Shown in pieces: positions 12,001 to 23,660 of a stretch of DNA of 64,000 nt. The translations under genes and the position numbers were made by a program. This stretch comes from Callipepla californica brunnescens. Taxonomy: Eukaryota; Chordata; Aves; Galliformes; Odontophoridae. The stretch covers positions 10,842,646 through 10,906,645 of the forward strand of contig JALIRH010000018.1 in assembly GCA_023055505.1 (NCBI GenBank). The letters are read 5' to 3'. The notes below the pieces were generated by a model. It saw only the letters and a program-made list of their open reading frames with translations. It searched no databases and had not been told where the DNA came from. How positions within the stretch are numbered: position 1 is the stretch's first letter; every line of letters begins with the position of its first letter.

Positions 12001-13230
12001 TTCAAAATTTCTATAGGTAGTGAGACTAGTCTGCTTCTAAGTCAGTTATTTAAATGTCAAATAGTGACATTAAAACTCCAACACTTAACCCTATTCTCCC
12101 TTTCTAGTCAATTAACAGAAATAATAATTTAAACAACAGCTTGTTTTTAATGCCATTATAAAGATTTAAACAGATAAAACAACGTATTTACTCATCTACT
12201 ATAAAAATATTTCTCACATTCAGAAAAGTACGTAAAAATTCTGTGAAATGAATCATTTTCATTCTGAGGAGGTGAAACCAGATTCCTGTTATGCATGATT
12301 TTATATATATGGAATTGCTTTGAAAGGAGCAGTTTGTCATATCCAAATATACATATGAATTTTATACTGAGTACAAAACATTGGAAGGTAGTTATAAAAC
12401 ACAGAAAACAAATGTTTTTTAAAATATTAAAAAAATGTTTTAAAATAGTTAAATATCTCTTTTGTATATATTATATTTACTAGACTTTATGTTGTTAGAA
12501 TACACATAAGAAATGTATGTTCAGAAATAAATGTGTTGTACTTTAAAGAGATTTGGTTTTCTGAGACCTAACATGGAACACATCTTCAAATGTAAATAAC
12601 CCAGAGGAGTAAAGGACTTTTCTGGACTACTTTCTTCATTTCGGCATAAAGCAAGTATCTTAAGAAATTCCTACATCACATTGAAAGCAATATTTAAAAA
12701 CCCACAGGAAACCATTCTCAGCTTAATCAGTAAGGGAAATAAACTTTCTGAGAAATAAAAATGGCTTGTATCTGAAATACCTTTTGCAATTCCATCATAG
12801 CACACGAAAATATATTTTTTTCCAAATATTTTTTCTTTTCCTTTTATGTTTTTAGTATAACAAAAACAGTTTTAAAAATACTCCAAGATCCCCTTACACT
12901 AAAATCCTGTTACTTATTGACCTAAACATAAAATTGTCTGCACAGATTATTATAGCATTAAAGAAAACCCTCTGATTTTTCTTTTTACAGTACATGTTAA
13001 ATACAATTTTTATTTTTGCCACTTTCATTCTTGATTAAATATTAGCATTGCCTTTCTTTTTAATGAATTCTGGAATAAAATGATTTAGTTTTGTTCTTTA
13101 ATCATATATATATTATAATATATATAATATAAAAACAAACAAAAAAACTGACAACAAAACAACAGCTAAAAACGTACTTACCTGTCATGTTAACAAGGTA
13201 AGATATAGTTAGTAATATGCCAATCCTCAT
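5823..13230 (-). CDS. Ig V-type single-pass receptor with YDKP and YEDM tail motifs (CD28/CD7-like), four exons
   Basis: Joining 13182-13230, 10306-10653, 9022-9125 and 5823-6002 gives 681 nt, or 226 residues plus stop. All introns are GT-AG and phases match (1, 1, 0). Residues 1-16 are a short leader. Residues 17-132 are one V-set Ig domain: C44 and C111 form the canonical pair, W60 is the core tryptophan, and the G strand is GNGTKLTV. Residues 133-145 are a stalk with C136 and C139, about 146-166 a membrane helix without charged residues, and 168-226 a cytoplasmic tail. Sequons are at N37, N104 and N125. The tail holds Y194-D-K-P and Y209-E-D-M, the latter a YxxM motif as in CD28, ICOS and CTLA4; CD7 carries YEDMS itself. 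It lacks the MYPPPY ligand loop of CD28/CTLA4. It is probably a T- or NK-lymphocyte co-receptor, which is an inference. I cannot name the gene; CD7, a CD28-family member or an NKp30-like relative are the options. Confidence 0.85.
6003..9021 (-). other. Ig receptor intron 3
   Basis: About 3.0 kb between tail and transmembrane exons, containing an LTR remnant (about 6884-7460) in the opposite orientation. No other exon with in-phase splice sites was found. Confidence 0.7.
6884..7460 (+). mobile_element. Endogenous retroviral solo LTR remnant (ERVL-type, avian)
   Basis: The order of landmarks fits a common avian LTR family: a 'tgctctgctgccttgacccc' start, a 'cagccaaacactcacagagc' segment, a purine stretch with AGATAAAGACAG, then 'gatattatatgacatggaat' (a likely TATA region) followed by a 'tattccctttgttcggctgg' segment and the 'gctgttcaaccaatct' to 'accacaaatccaaacacagc' stretch. 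Family recognition is from memory. It is diverged, and the final end is unclear, so its boundaries are approximate. No coding interior is present. It lies antisense in intron 3 of the Ig receptor gene. Confidence 0.65.
9022..9125 (-). CDS. Ig receptor exon 3: stalk and transmembrane helix
   Basis: A 104-nt exon with a strong pyrimidine tract and TTTCAG acceptor and a GGT|gtaagt donor. It encodes a 13-residue stalk with C136 and C139 (ICKDC), then a helix of about 21 residues rich in W, L, F, V and I (WWCWFLLLGYTLFVTT, then VIIAF). No Arg, Lys, Asp or Glu lies in the helix, so pairing with CD3-zeta, DAP12 or FcR-gamma through a membrane charge is not expected. The stalk cysteines could link a disulfide dimer, as in CD28 and CTLA4. 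Confidence 0.85.
9126..10305 (-). other. Ig receptor intron 2
   Basis: About 1.2 kb of AT-rich unique sequence with a good donor and acceptor and nothing else recognisable. Confidence 0.75.
10306..10653 (-). CDS. Ig receptor exon 2: V-set Ig domain
   Basis: A 348-nt exon, phase 1 to phase 1, between an ATTACAG acceptor and a CACG|gtaagagg donor; a whole Ig domain in one 1-1 exon is the standard layout. B-strand cysteine C44 is in WMLCIF, W60 in VVYWRKG, and the F strand reads DSNSYFC (C111). The usual D-x-G/A-x-Y-x-C is replaced by N-D-S-N-S-Y-F-C. Extra cysteines C66 (C-C' region) and C123 (G strand) could form a second disulfide. The J-like GNGTKLTV ends the domain. The long plus-strand open frame over the same bases (10149-10673) is its shadow. 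Confidence 0.9.
11419..11862 (-). mobile_element. CR1 LINE 3' fragment in Ig receptor intron 1
   Basis: Minus-strand CR1 3' region: 'gggaccttaaagaccaccta', then 'gctgcccaggcacccatcca', 'cttgaatgcttccatggatg', and 'cagcttcctcagcctttcta', in the usual order seen from the antisense side. The terminal ATTCT repeat is eroded. The right boundary is approximate. Confidence 0.85.
13103..13133. repeat. AT microsatellite
   Basis: Near-perfect TA repeats just inside the start of intron 1 of the Ig receptor gene. Confidence 0.7.
13182..13230 (-). CDS. Ig receptor exon 1: start codon and leader
   Basis: The ATG (plus-strand CAT 13228-13230) opens 16 codons reading MRIGILLTISYLVNMT, a short hydrophobic signal sequence. 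The exon ends in phase 1 at a strong ACAG|gtaagt donor. This start is chosen because the leader sits directly on a consensus donor whose phase matches the V-domain exon about 2.5 kb on. Confidence 0.8.
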
Positions 13231-13510
13231 TGTTTCTTGAAGGGTTTTAAAAATTCAGATGAGATTGCTAATACCACAGCAGCTGGGACCTAGCTGAAAA
13301 GTAAATTGATGTTCTCCAAAAAACATGTTTTTAACCTTGTTTCTAAGGGGGAGGTTTTTGTGGTTTTACTCACTTATTTCCCTTTCTACCATTGCACATC
13401 CTGGACATTGCAACAGATGAGCTTCTAATACTGTAGTTTCAAACTTAACTCTATTGTGACTGTTTTTCCATTCTGGGATTTTTATTCAGACAGTTAGGAA
13501 GGGGAGAATC
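13231..13510 (-). promoter_or_regulatory. Putative 5' UTR and promoter of the Ig receptor gene
   Basis: Region upstream of the start codon. There is no clear TATA box. A RUNX core TGTGGTT lies at 13359-13365 (about 130 bp upstream of the ATG), and a GGAAG ETS core lies in 'ttaggaagggg' near 13494-13504. RUNX plus ETS sites are common at lymphocyte gene promoters, but such short motifs occur often by chance. The transcription start is not known. Confidence 0.3.
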
Positions 13511-16500
13511 AGTTATGTGCAGTGAGTTTAGTCAAAGCTGCCTATCAACAACAAAAAAAAATATTCAATGGTAGTGACAAGGTAATTACAGCAAAGTTTC
13601 CATCAGACACCTCTCCCTGGTGCTCTTAAAGCCCTGTTTATGCCACTAGCACCAGACACAAGTATGACTTTGCTCCATCTTTTTAGTTAGAAAAATAACA
13701 TATGGCAAAAATGTTTCAGAATAAACATCGTTTCTCTTTGGTGAAGTGATAGTGAATGTCTAATAATCACCATGCAATCCAGCATGTACTAATGAACATT
13801 AGCTGACAAAACCCACAAAATGTCAAAGAAGGCAATTCAGCTACCATCCTAATATATATCTTTGCAATTGACATAAGACCATGAGATCAGCTAACTTCCT
13901 TGCTGCTCCTATTAAATTTAATCTCACAGAATTACCCCTGGGTTTTATTAAATCTTGGTTTCATCCCTCTCTCCTGCCTACTTATCTGAATGCCTAGATT
14001 CAATTGAGGATAACTTCCATGGAAATATCCCATTTTGATATGAAGGCTTTGAGAAGAGGAGTACCTGCTAACTCACTGGTTAGCTGCTGCAATGACTAAT
14101 CATTCTCACTATGAAAGTCTATATCTTCATTTCTGTTCTGATCTCTGCTTTCAGCACAGTTACTTCCTTTTTTTTTTTTCAATTTTCTTTTTCTTTTTTC
14201 TTCAAGATGATAGTTAAGATTCCTTAAAACCATTTTATAAAGTGCTAAAATCAAATTCCTTCCCTTCTGCTCTTCTGACTTATCTACAGATACAAGACTA
14301 CTCCTCTGCAGAGCTCATACTTATCATTAAGTATATGCTTAAGTCTGTAGGTATTCGATCAAGATGTTTGAAAAGAGTGGATAGGAGTGATGTGTATGTG
14401 GCATAAACACTTTCATGAAGACAGATCAGAAGACTTCTGTACTTACTGCACGGTACCTATGTAAGTGAAACTTCTTATCAAGAAAATATGGTGATGGATC
14501 TGAAATAAAGAGCTTAAATAGGATCAAATCTAAAAATTTTACTTTATGACATACAATGGAAACTATTAAAATGCCACTGTAAAATAGAAAGTTATTTTTC
14601 TCTCTAGCACTGCAGGGAGATTAAATATTTTATATTGTTCTATCAATTAAATAGCTGTCTGGGAAGAATTTTAAACTCTGAATCTTAAAACAAGTTAATA
14701 ACTGGACAATGACCTTCAAAACTCCTCCTCTTGAAAGTAATGCATAAATTTGATATAGACTGGATGACTGATATGTAGAACTTTTTCACGACCACCTCAT
14801 CGAGATAAAAATAAGAGTCAGCTCTATTAAAATATTGGAGATACACCAATATGTAAGTGCAATTACATTTAGTCTTCAGTCAGTCCTGTGTTGTTTCTTA
14901 TTAGTAGTTTGAGCTATAATCTCAGGGAACTTAGAAATATAAATTTATCTAAAAATATCTTTTTAATTATCTGCTGAAATGATGATTGGTTTCAGGACTA
15001 TAATAGAGACAATACATATTTAAAAGGTCTAGATTCCAGCTGATTATGGTCCTACAGGACCTGAAAAGTGTGAATGGATTTATTTCGTAGGCTGCCGCTT
15101 TTCTGATGGCAGCATCATTCTCACTATGCTGAATGGGAGAATTAAGAGTGTAACTGCATGCCTGTCTCACTGCTCTGTGGTTGTAGTCTGTAGGAGTGGC
15201 ACAGTTGTAAAACATTCTAATTGAAAAACAAATACATGGTCTGTTTTGCAAATTTATAATGACATCACCAAGAGATGAAAAAATAAATTCTATGGCAATT
15301 TCTACTGAAGCAACGAAAATGGATAACAACGTGAGGGCAGAAGTAAACAATATTGAAGAGTAATAGCTTTTCACCAATCCTAATTTGGAAGTATTTATGA
15401 AAAACAATCAAGCATTTTATGAATGTCTATACAAATGCAGATGAATATGGCTGTATGAAAAAACAAACAATCAAACTAACAAATGCCTATGCTTTGTAGT
15501 TCAACTACTACTCTAAGGTAGTTACTGTACAATATACAACTGCTTAAAGGAACCATCTCCTTAGCTGACCTTCAGCAAGGAATGTAACTTGCAGCTAGTT
15601 TATCACTTAGTCTTATTCAGCATAAATTTAATCTAGAAACATTAGAGAAAACTTCCTAATGGTAAGAGTAGCAGAGCAGATCCTCTGAGGAGACTGGGGA
15701 CCTTCAGATAAGGTGGGACAAGCCTGTGTCAAGAAGAACATGAGAATAGCGTATATGACTTCAGGATTTCTTTGTGTTTTCTGATTAGTTGTTTAAGATA
15801 GGAGAGGACGAGCACAGCCTAAGAAACATGCAGTAGCTGCTTTATGTTCAATGACGCCTGAATGCCTGAGAGAAAATCTGCAGTTTGACCAAATATTGCA
15901 AGCAATGTAAACTCCTGATGGGCATTTGTGTAGAAGTGCATTGTTTAGCCTACTAGAAAGTTAAGGACACTGCAGGTTCCTTTCTACTAGTTACCAGAAC
16001 AAAACAGGAGCAAAAATGAAATTCACACTAAAAGCTTCACACTAAAAACTTCATTGGCACCCCACAGTCATGATTAGGAGAGAAATGAGATTAATGACAA
16101 GAGAAACATGGGAAGAGTATGTAGGCTCATTTGGCCGAAACCTCTAGCTTAGTTTAATTATATAGCTGTTCCTAATTCTTAGAGCCAAGAGAGGAAATTA
16201 CAGCAATACCAGAGTATTTTCTATGTGTTGAAAAAGTTATTAATTGTTTGATTGGATTGTGTGTTACTAATAAATAAAATGGTAATTACTCCTTATTAAT
16301 TACACAGGTAATTAGGGGAAAAATATTTAATAAATTTCTGGATTAAGTCTGAATAGTTAGAGATTGTGAATTTGAGATTTCTGTGTGCAGGAATATGGAA
16401 CCTGCTAGTAGTTACCTGTTCTCCTGAGTGTTTCTTCATACAGAGATGGTTTTAACTCTGCAATGAACTGTTCTTCCAAATTCTGGAGGCTTCCATATTC

Positions 16501-19500
16501 TTAATGTATGAGTGGGAAAAACCTTGAGAATGTTTGACCTGCAATTATAATCAAAGGAGATGCATCCAGGTTGTCCAGTCGAGTCCCTGGGATATTTTGT
16601 TTGATCTACTGAGAGGAGTCTACGGTATATATAGATAACTTCCTGGGATTTCTTTTCTTGAATCTAGTGTGGGAAAATCTTGCGGTAGTTAAATGCTTAA
16701 CAAACAACCCAACCCAGATAGCAACGATAAATTCTGGCAGGCTGCATGCATCCTTACCTAATACATCAAAATATAAAACTGCTAGACTTCTTACATTTGT
16801 ATTAAGTATAACCTTTTATAAAATAATTTTTATGTTTTGATTGTGGTGAAAGTTTAACTTTCTTCAACATAATTCCTTTTCTGTCTCTTAAATCTCCTGT
16901 GTGAAAGAAACAGTTTTCATTTAAGTTAATCCTTAAAGAAGCATTTAGGCTTAATGTTACCAGTCTACTACAGTGTAAAAACAGCAAAGTTTAAAAACAA
17001 GGGTCAAAAGAAGAGTTTTTAAAAATCACCCTGAGTTTATTCGGGTCATAAAAGGCAGTAGAAATGCAAGAATATTTGTTTGGCTATTTCTTCTCTAATA
17101 AATACTACCTTGGCTTTCTAATCTAAGCTTTTTTCTATGTAAAATAATCCCTTTAAGGTTCCAATGTAGCTGATTTCAGCATACACACCCACCAGAACTT
17201 TCATTCACAGTCAGCAAAACAGAAGATACTGTAACCCATGCATCAAAACAGCCCGTTGCTAAAGCATCTTCAGATGGAAAGAGGTTTCATTATGAAAGTG
17301 CATTAATCTAACTGAAGACATCCCATACACACCTCCCTGCTCTGGCAAGCTTCAAATAATTTTAGAACCATTTGAATCAATAAAAATACAAATGTTTCCC
17401 CTCTCCATAAAACTGACAGCATCATTAAACACTCTGAAGAGCATTTATTGCTTATCTTCTGCTTTTAAGCATAAAAATAAGCAAAAAGGAAACCATTTCA
17501 CTAATCTCCATAGTCTAATGCTTCTGTGCACCAGAATGCTGAAGGCTCAGTTCTCTATCATTTGATCTTGTTTTGGAATATAGAAGTTAAGCTGTTTCAG
17601 AGTCCAATTTGACACAACTTCTGAGCCTTTGAGGCAGCAGACACACTGAAGTCTTGAAAGGTGATGGTGAATGGAAAATGTAATGTACTAATTGTATTTA
17701 TCTCTCTTGCGTGATCTTTCTCTTCTGTCTGTGATGAACACGCATGTTTTCCATTAGCAGATAATCACTGATAGTATCAACATCTCTGTGCTTCAGAAAA
17801 TGTGGCATAAATACTTCTTATGTTTTCAAATCCTGATATTGAAAAGGAAAATTGGGAATTATTCAAATTTTCTGTAACAGCATTTACTAATGGAAGGTGG
17901 CTGATTAGTTGTCAATAATTAATCATGTGAGGGATGAGTGGAGAAGCTAAGAAAGATATAAGCAGACAATGTTTTCATTCACTTGTCCCTCCTTCTCTTT
18001 TTCAGGTTTCAGTTCCATTTCGTACTTTGTGCCCTGTTTGAATATTTGTAAAAATCTAAGAGAGAAAATCTTTTCAGATATCTTGAAGTCACCATTTTAA
18101 TGGTGTCCAAAGCTCATGGGTAGCCTCTACTGGAACAAAGTTGTATATGTAGTTGGGAAAAAACAAGCTAGATCTGTGTTCTAAAAGACCTGTTACTGTC
18201 ATCAAGTCAACTAGTCAATTAGATAGATTTTATTTATATATTTTGTAGGAAGGAGACTGTTAAGTTACCAATACAAGAACCAGCAAGTTTAGAATTGTTA
18301 ACTTTACACTTACATTGTAATTCTTATGTTCCCAAGAGTGTATGAAGAGAAAAGAAGTGAAAAAGAAGGGAAGAAAGAGAGGGGAGGCAGGGCAAGAGTA
18401 AAGTGTATTATGGATGATGGAAAAGTGACAGATCATTTTGAAATCACTGGAGTCAAATTCTGAAGAGTGTAGCAAGTTCAATTTCACTTCTGTGTCAGAA
18501 GTCTGTACAGTGTTTCAGGGAAAACAATGTCTTAAGTTTTTAATCTTTTGATTTTCTTCTCTGTGATAAAATTGTTAAAAATGTTTAACTTTTCAAATAT
18601 TGTTTGAATACAATATTATTGCATTCAGTGTATGGTAAGCATACAAATATTCTAAGTATGCAGTCATATTTTTCATTATAGATATATGAAATTTGAAAGC
18701 TAGACAGACAAGGTTGAATGGTTAAGATTTGATGTGTCTTAAGAGAAATTTTTTCTCTGTGCAAGGTGTTGACGTCAGGTTGGCCAAGGGAAATTTTCTG
18801 AGGATGATTAGCCAGAGCAGTTCAACAGGTGGTAAATAATTTCCAATATGCTGCATTTTGACAAAATTTCTACCAGACATAATTTCAGTTCGGCCCTGTA
18901 CCCATTGCCTGCCTTAGAGTAAAGCTATTGTCACTGATTATAAACAATTATGGTTTGGGCATTTTTACTACTTTTTATTGCAGTGTTTCTTTTGACCATC
19001 ACTGCAACAACCCTAATATTTTCTAATACTGCCTGTTATAACCTTATTTAGTTTACGGCCTGCCCCCAGCCATTGTTTTATTACTGGTAGCAGCTGTGAT
19101 ATGAGAATTACATAGTTCCCAATGGCAACAACTGTAAGCAGAAAGCAAACAAGCATGTCTCTGAAACCTTGAAAAGAAACACACTTCTAACCAAGGAAAC
19201 CACGTGACCTTTGTGAGGCCCTAAACAAGTAAGTATTCCTTTGATCCTTTACTAGATTATCTGCTTTTACAGTTGACAGGATAGGTTTGCTTAAAAAGAC
19301 ACTGAAGAGTTATCATTCCCTAAGATGAAATATTGGTTTTGTGGCTACTTCATCATAACAGGCCCTACCAGAAAATCTTGCATTATCTTGTGTGGCAGAA
19401 TATTGTTACAGAGGGAATAGTTATATTTCCTAATGTTAATATCTTGTCTGCACTTCTTAAAGTCCTTTTATCAGTGAAGACATTCTAGTGATAAACTGTA

Positions 19501-20571
19501 ATATTTTGTGGCAAAAACCATAGCAAATTATTACTCCAGTTTACCTTTTGCAGAAAGAAGTGCTTCAGGAACTCTTTAACTCAGGTTCTCTTTAAACTCT
19601 CCACATTCTTGTACATACACTGCATCATCTTCTGTGAGAACACTGTGTGCTCTGCAAATTGCTTCTAGGTGAGATTCTGATTCTGAAGAAGTTATAATAA
19701 GACATTATCGCTTCAGTTTAAGGTAGAGGTTAACCTTTTGTGTGTCTTCGTAGAGAAGCTTGAATCAACAGTTTTCTCATTCTCTACTGACACTTTTGCT
19801 GTGTTCAGGTCTAGAAGCATGCGCAAAAACAAATGTGCCACTCTCACAAAGAGCTGTAAAACCCTGGTAGAAATACTGTTGCCTGCTGATGGCTATGGAA
19901 GATCCTTTACTGCAGTGTTTGGTTTTGAAGGAAGAAGTTGCTCTTCTGTCACCTCTCACAGGGTAACTACCAGCAGTCTTTCTCCTTAGTGCTTCTGATA
20001 TCTCTAGACAAAGATGTGATTCTGTAGCTAATCTCAGCTCAAGGCAGAGATCAGAGAAGCTTAATGCCAGGAAAGGAAATACTCCTTGGTAGTGGCACAA
20101 ATGAGAAGCTCTGAATGCTCACACTCAGTTCATGCACATCACCTAAAATGTCAGTGTGCAAACACCCAGTGCAGCACCTAAATAGCACTAAGGGAAAAGA
20201 GTTATGAGTACTTAAAGCTGGAAGTCATGTCTTTCTCCACTTCTACAAGTACTTTTAAATAGAAGGAAGAAAGCAACTGTCTACATGTTGCCTTGTAATT
20301 TATGGCCCTTCTGATGCTGAGATCCAGGACTAGTAATTTTCTCCTCAGATTTCCTTTCCTGTACTATTGAATTACCTATTAGAAATATTTTGGAAATACC
20401 ATAATATGCCCAGAACTTCCTTTGGATAAAAGTTTGTCTTTTAATTGTGCTCTCTGCTGTAATTAAAGGAGGGATTTCTGAAAGAATCTCCCATGGCTGG
20501 CAATGTCAGAATTTACAAGAAAAAACATGTGAAAAGCAGGCTGTTGTGCCGAACATCTTCTCTATTCATAC
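13511..20571. other. Intergenic, no gene seen
   Basis: AT-rich, mostly unique sequence upstream of the Ig receptor gene. The longest minus-strand open frame (14967-15407) has a hydrophobic stretch but begins without an ATG and has no supporting splice sites. No large recognisable mobile element was found. Confidence 0.45.
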
Positions 20572-21003
20572 AATCAAAGAATCATAGAAAGGCTTAGGTC
20601 AGAGGGGACCTTGAAGATCATCTGGTTCCCATCACCCTGCCATGAGCAGGGTTGCCAGCCAGTAGATCAGACTGCACTGGGCCCATCCAACCCAGCCTAG
20701 AGCACCTCAAGGGATGGAGCACCCAGAGCCTACCTGGGCAACATATGCAAGTACCTCACTGCCCTCTGATTAAAAATGTATTCCTAACATCTAACCTAAA
20801 GCTCTCCTTTTTTTTAGTTTAAAGCAATTCTCCCTTGTCCCAGTCGGTCTCTCTCTTGTTAAGCTTCCCTCAAGTACCAGGAGGCCTCAATGAGGTGTCT
20901 CCAGAACCTTCTCCAAGCTAAACAAGCCCAGGTCTCTCAGCCTTTTGAAGAACAGGTGCTCCAGTCCTCTGATCATCTTCATGGCCCTATTGTTATGAAG
21001 ACC
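20572..21003 (-). mobile_element. CR1 LINE 3' fragment
   Basis: It begins on the plus strand with 'atcatagaaaggcttaggtc', the reverse complement of the CR1 3' end, followed by 'ggggaccttgaagatcatct', 'aagggatggagcaccc' and 'ccagaaccttctccaagcta', and ends near 'gaagaccttcagtgag'. It is a typical 5'-truncated copy in antisense orientation, with no intact reading frame. Confidence 0.9.
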
Positions 21004-23660
21004 TTCAGTGAGTACTTTTTTCTGCTCTTGCTCTATTCTTCTATTTTCTTTGTGTATCTTCATGCTTTTGTCTCAGTGTTCACATTTGCCATTTATTCAT
21101 TAGGCACATTAAATAACAAACCTAGTTCATCACTTATTAGGTATATATTTTGTAAAGAATGGATATTTGTCACCTTTGTAGATACGAGGAATCTGTGCCC
21201 CGTGACTGAGCATATGTTTACAAAACAGAAACCTTTGCTTAAACTTTCTGCAGGCTATAGATCTAAGTAAACTAACACATGTGCATTTCTTGGTCTAGTT
21301 AATCCTTCTGCACACATGGTAGCCACTGAAGAATTAATGAAAAAGAAGTTTACCTTTTGAGCAGTGAGAAGGAAAACAAACACTTTTCCTTTCTCTAGTG
21401 TACTGTGCTACCATAGATTTTTGTGAGTTTTTTCTTTTGAATGATGAACTTTGAAGCCAGAATGTTTCTTTAATGCACTTACTCACTCTTGATTTAATTT
21501 AATAGTAATACTGAATAACACTGATAACATAACTGATATTAAAGTCTGTGTACCAACTGGAACCTTAACATCAAAGATCAAAGCCTATTCATTACATAGT
21601 TTGTTATTTAAATATAACTTGGCATTTTAAATTGTCTCACAGAACTAATAAGTGAATCTCCATACAAAAGTAATTACAGTGATACTTGAGAATCATGAGG
21701 CTTTTTATCTTTTATATCTTGTTTCTGTTTGCAATTTGCATTTATTTTTCTGTCTTAAGAAAAATCTGTTCTTGCACCAAGTAACTCTCAAGGAACTTCC
21801 CTGTAACAGTGTCTGGCATTAAAAAACATTAAACAAAATAAAAACAACAAAAACACTAAAAAAAAAGGAACATTTAAAGAAGTTTCAGAAATAAGGTATT
21901 AAAAATATATTGCGTCCCTTTCAACACAGATTTTTATTTTGACTCATTTTATTTTACATATCTGGACAGATACATATTTTGATTTAAATTTATGTATTTA
22001 TACTTATGTTGTAAAAGTTCCATGGTATTGCAAGAGAAATATTTAGCAAGAATCTGTTCTACCTCTGTTCTGTCTTTATTTAGCTTGAATTGGATGTAGT
22101 TTTTCCTTTTTGGCTTGATCCTCACAACATGTTCAGTTATTCTACCAAGAAAGATACTGTATTGTAGGAAGTCTTACACCAGTGGTGTTAGCTAGCATGA
22201 ATGTAAAACACATGCAGAATTTAAAAGAGAGAGGCCATGAGTCCTAGCTACTTTTCAGCTGATAATTTTCAGTCTTTTTTTTGCTTCCTGTTTTATGAAA
22301 CAAAGAGAAATGTAACTAATTGTATAAAATATTTTATGTATAAGGTAAATATGTAAGACTTTGAGAAAAGGAGTACTTTTTTTTGTTAAAAAATAATTTA
22401 TTTGTTTACCATGTTTATGTTCATTACAATTTCCACAGCCTTGGCAAGTGGCATATTTGCACATATGGTAACTGTTTATTTTGTTCACTACTTCAATTAA
22501 ATGAATCCAAGACTATTACTTGAGCATCAATTTTACTCACCAATTAAATGCCTTTCAAAATATTTTCCCCGCAGCTTCATTCTATTTACTAAGTATTGAT
22601 ATTCCTTTCATGCATCTAACGGGTGAACATCTGTTTGTATGAGGGAGTTCCATTAGACCATAATAATCTCCAGTTAATTGCACAGAAAATATTTATTTCT
22701 CACACATCAAATTAATGAAACACTGAGAGAATAATCACATCAGCTTGGCAAACATGTCTATACAGCTATCTAAGACTTCCCAGACATTCTTGGCAAAAAT
22801 CCGGCATTAGAAGAATTGTGTACCTTTGAGAATACTATCATCATTTAATTGCCAGACAATAGTGTTGTTTTGGGTTTGTTTTCTGTTGTTTTGTTGTTTA
22901 CATGGAAGAAATACTATTAAAAATTAAAAATTAAATAATAATAATCAGAGTATTCTAACATGCCATGACCACCACAATGTAATTGGATAGTTAGTATTTT
23001 TAAGCTACTGCAAAACTCTTTCATTATTAAATACCATTTGGTCACTTCATTTACTCTACAGCAATGTCTGTAACATTCTTAACAGCAGTGTGGATACTTT
23101 TCATGTGGCTACTGCAATGTTTACTTCCTATCCCACACATAGTTTGGTTTTCTCTCACTGGGCTGTGCTAGTGTTCTGTATGCTGTGTAGAGAGTAAAAC
23201 CAGTAACACTATATGCAGCTGACAAAGGTCAGTGATGCATAGCACGATAAAGTTCTTTTGAGCAGAGAAAGTGAAAATCCAAACTGCCTCTGACTATTCT
23301 GGTTTATGTCTTTGCTATAAAATTTGTACCATTTTTCTTAATATAAATTCTGAGAAAATCATAAATATTTATTTTGTTTGCACACGCTTTTCTACTATAT
23401 TCTTTTTCTGAAGTTTATCCAGAAGTAGATGCATGTCATTTGTATCAAGTATAAGGTCTCTCAGACTGTGCATAGGAATTTAATTTTTATAACTAGAAAC
23501 CGTGTTTTGATGCCAACTAGCTGGACATTCCAACCCTACTTTTTATGAAACTGAGATGAAAAGACTGACACGTTCTTTGTTTCCTTTTGATTTATCTATT
23601 TATTTATCTATTTGTTTGTTTGTTTATACCTTGAAACTATTGAAACCACAACTAAATATG
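21004..23660. other. Intergenic, no gene seen
   Basis: Unique AT-rich sequence. A TTTA/TTTG-type tetranucleotide run lies at about 23587-23626. I found no exon-like segment. Confidence 0.45.
23587..23626. repeat. TTTA/TCTA/TTTG tetranucleotide repeat
   Basis: Short interrupted run of TTTATCTATTTATT and TTTGTTTG units directly left of the mariner copy. Confidence 0.7.

Larger units (their letters stand above)
10654..13181 (-). other. Ig receptor intron 1
   Basis: About 2.5 kb, containing a CR1 fragment (about 11419-11862) in the same orientation as the gene and an AT microsatellite near 13103-13133. No additional Ig exon was seen in it. Confidence 0.75.

Noticed and set aside
14967..15407. 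146-codon minus frame with a hydrophobic N-terminal stretch, briefly considered as an MS4A-like exon
   Set aside because: It begins at a TTG codon, lacks convincing splice sites and partner exons, and its length is within chance for this AT-rich region.
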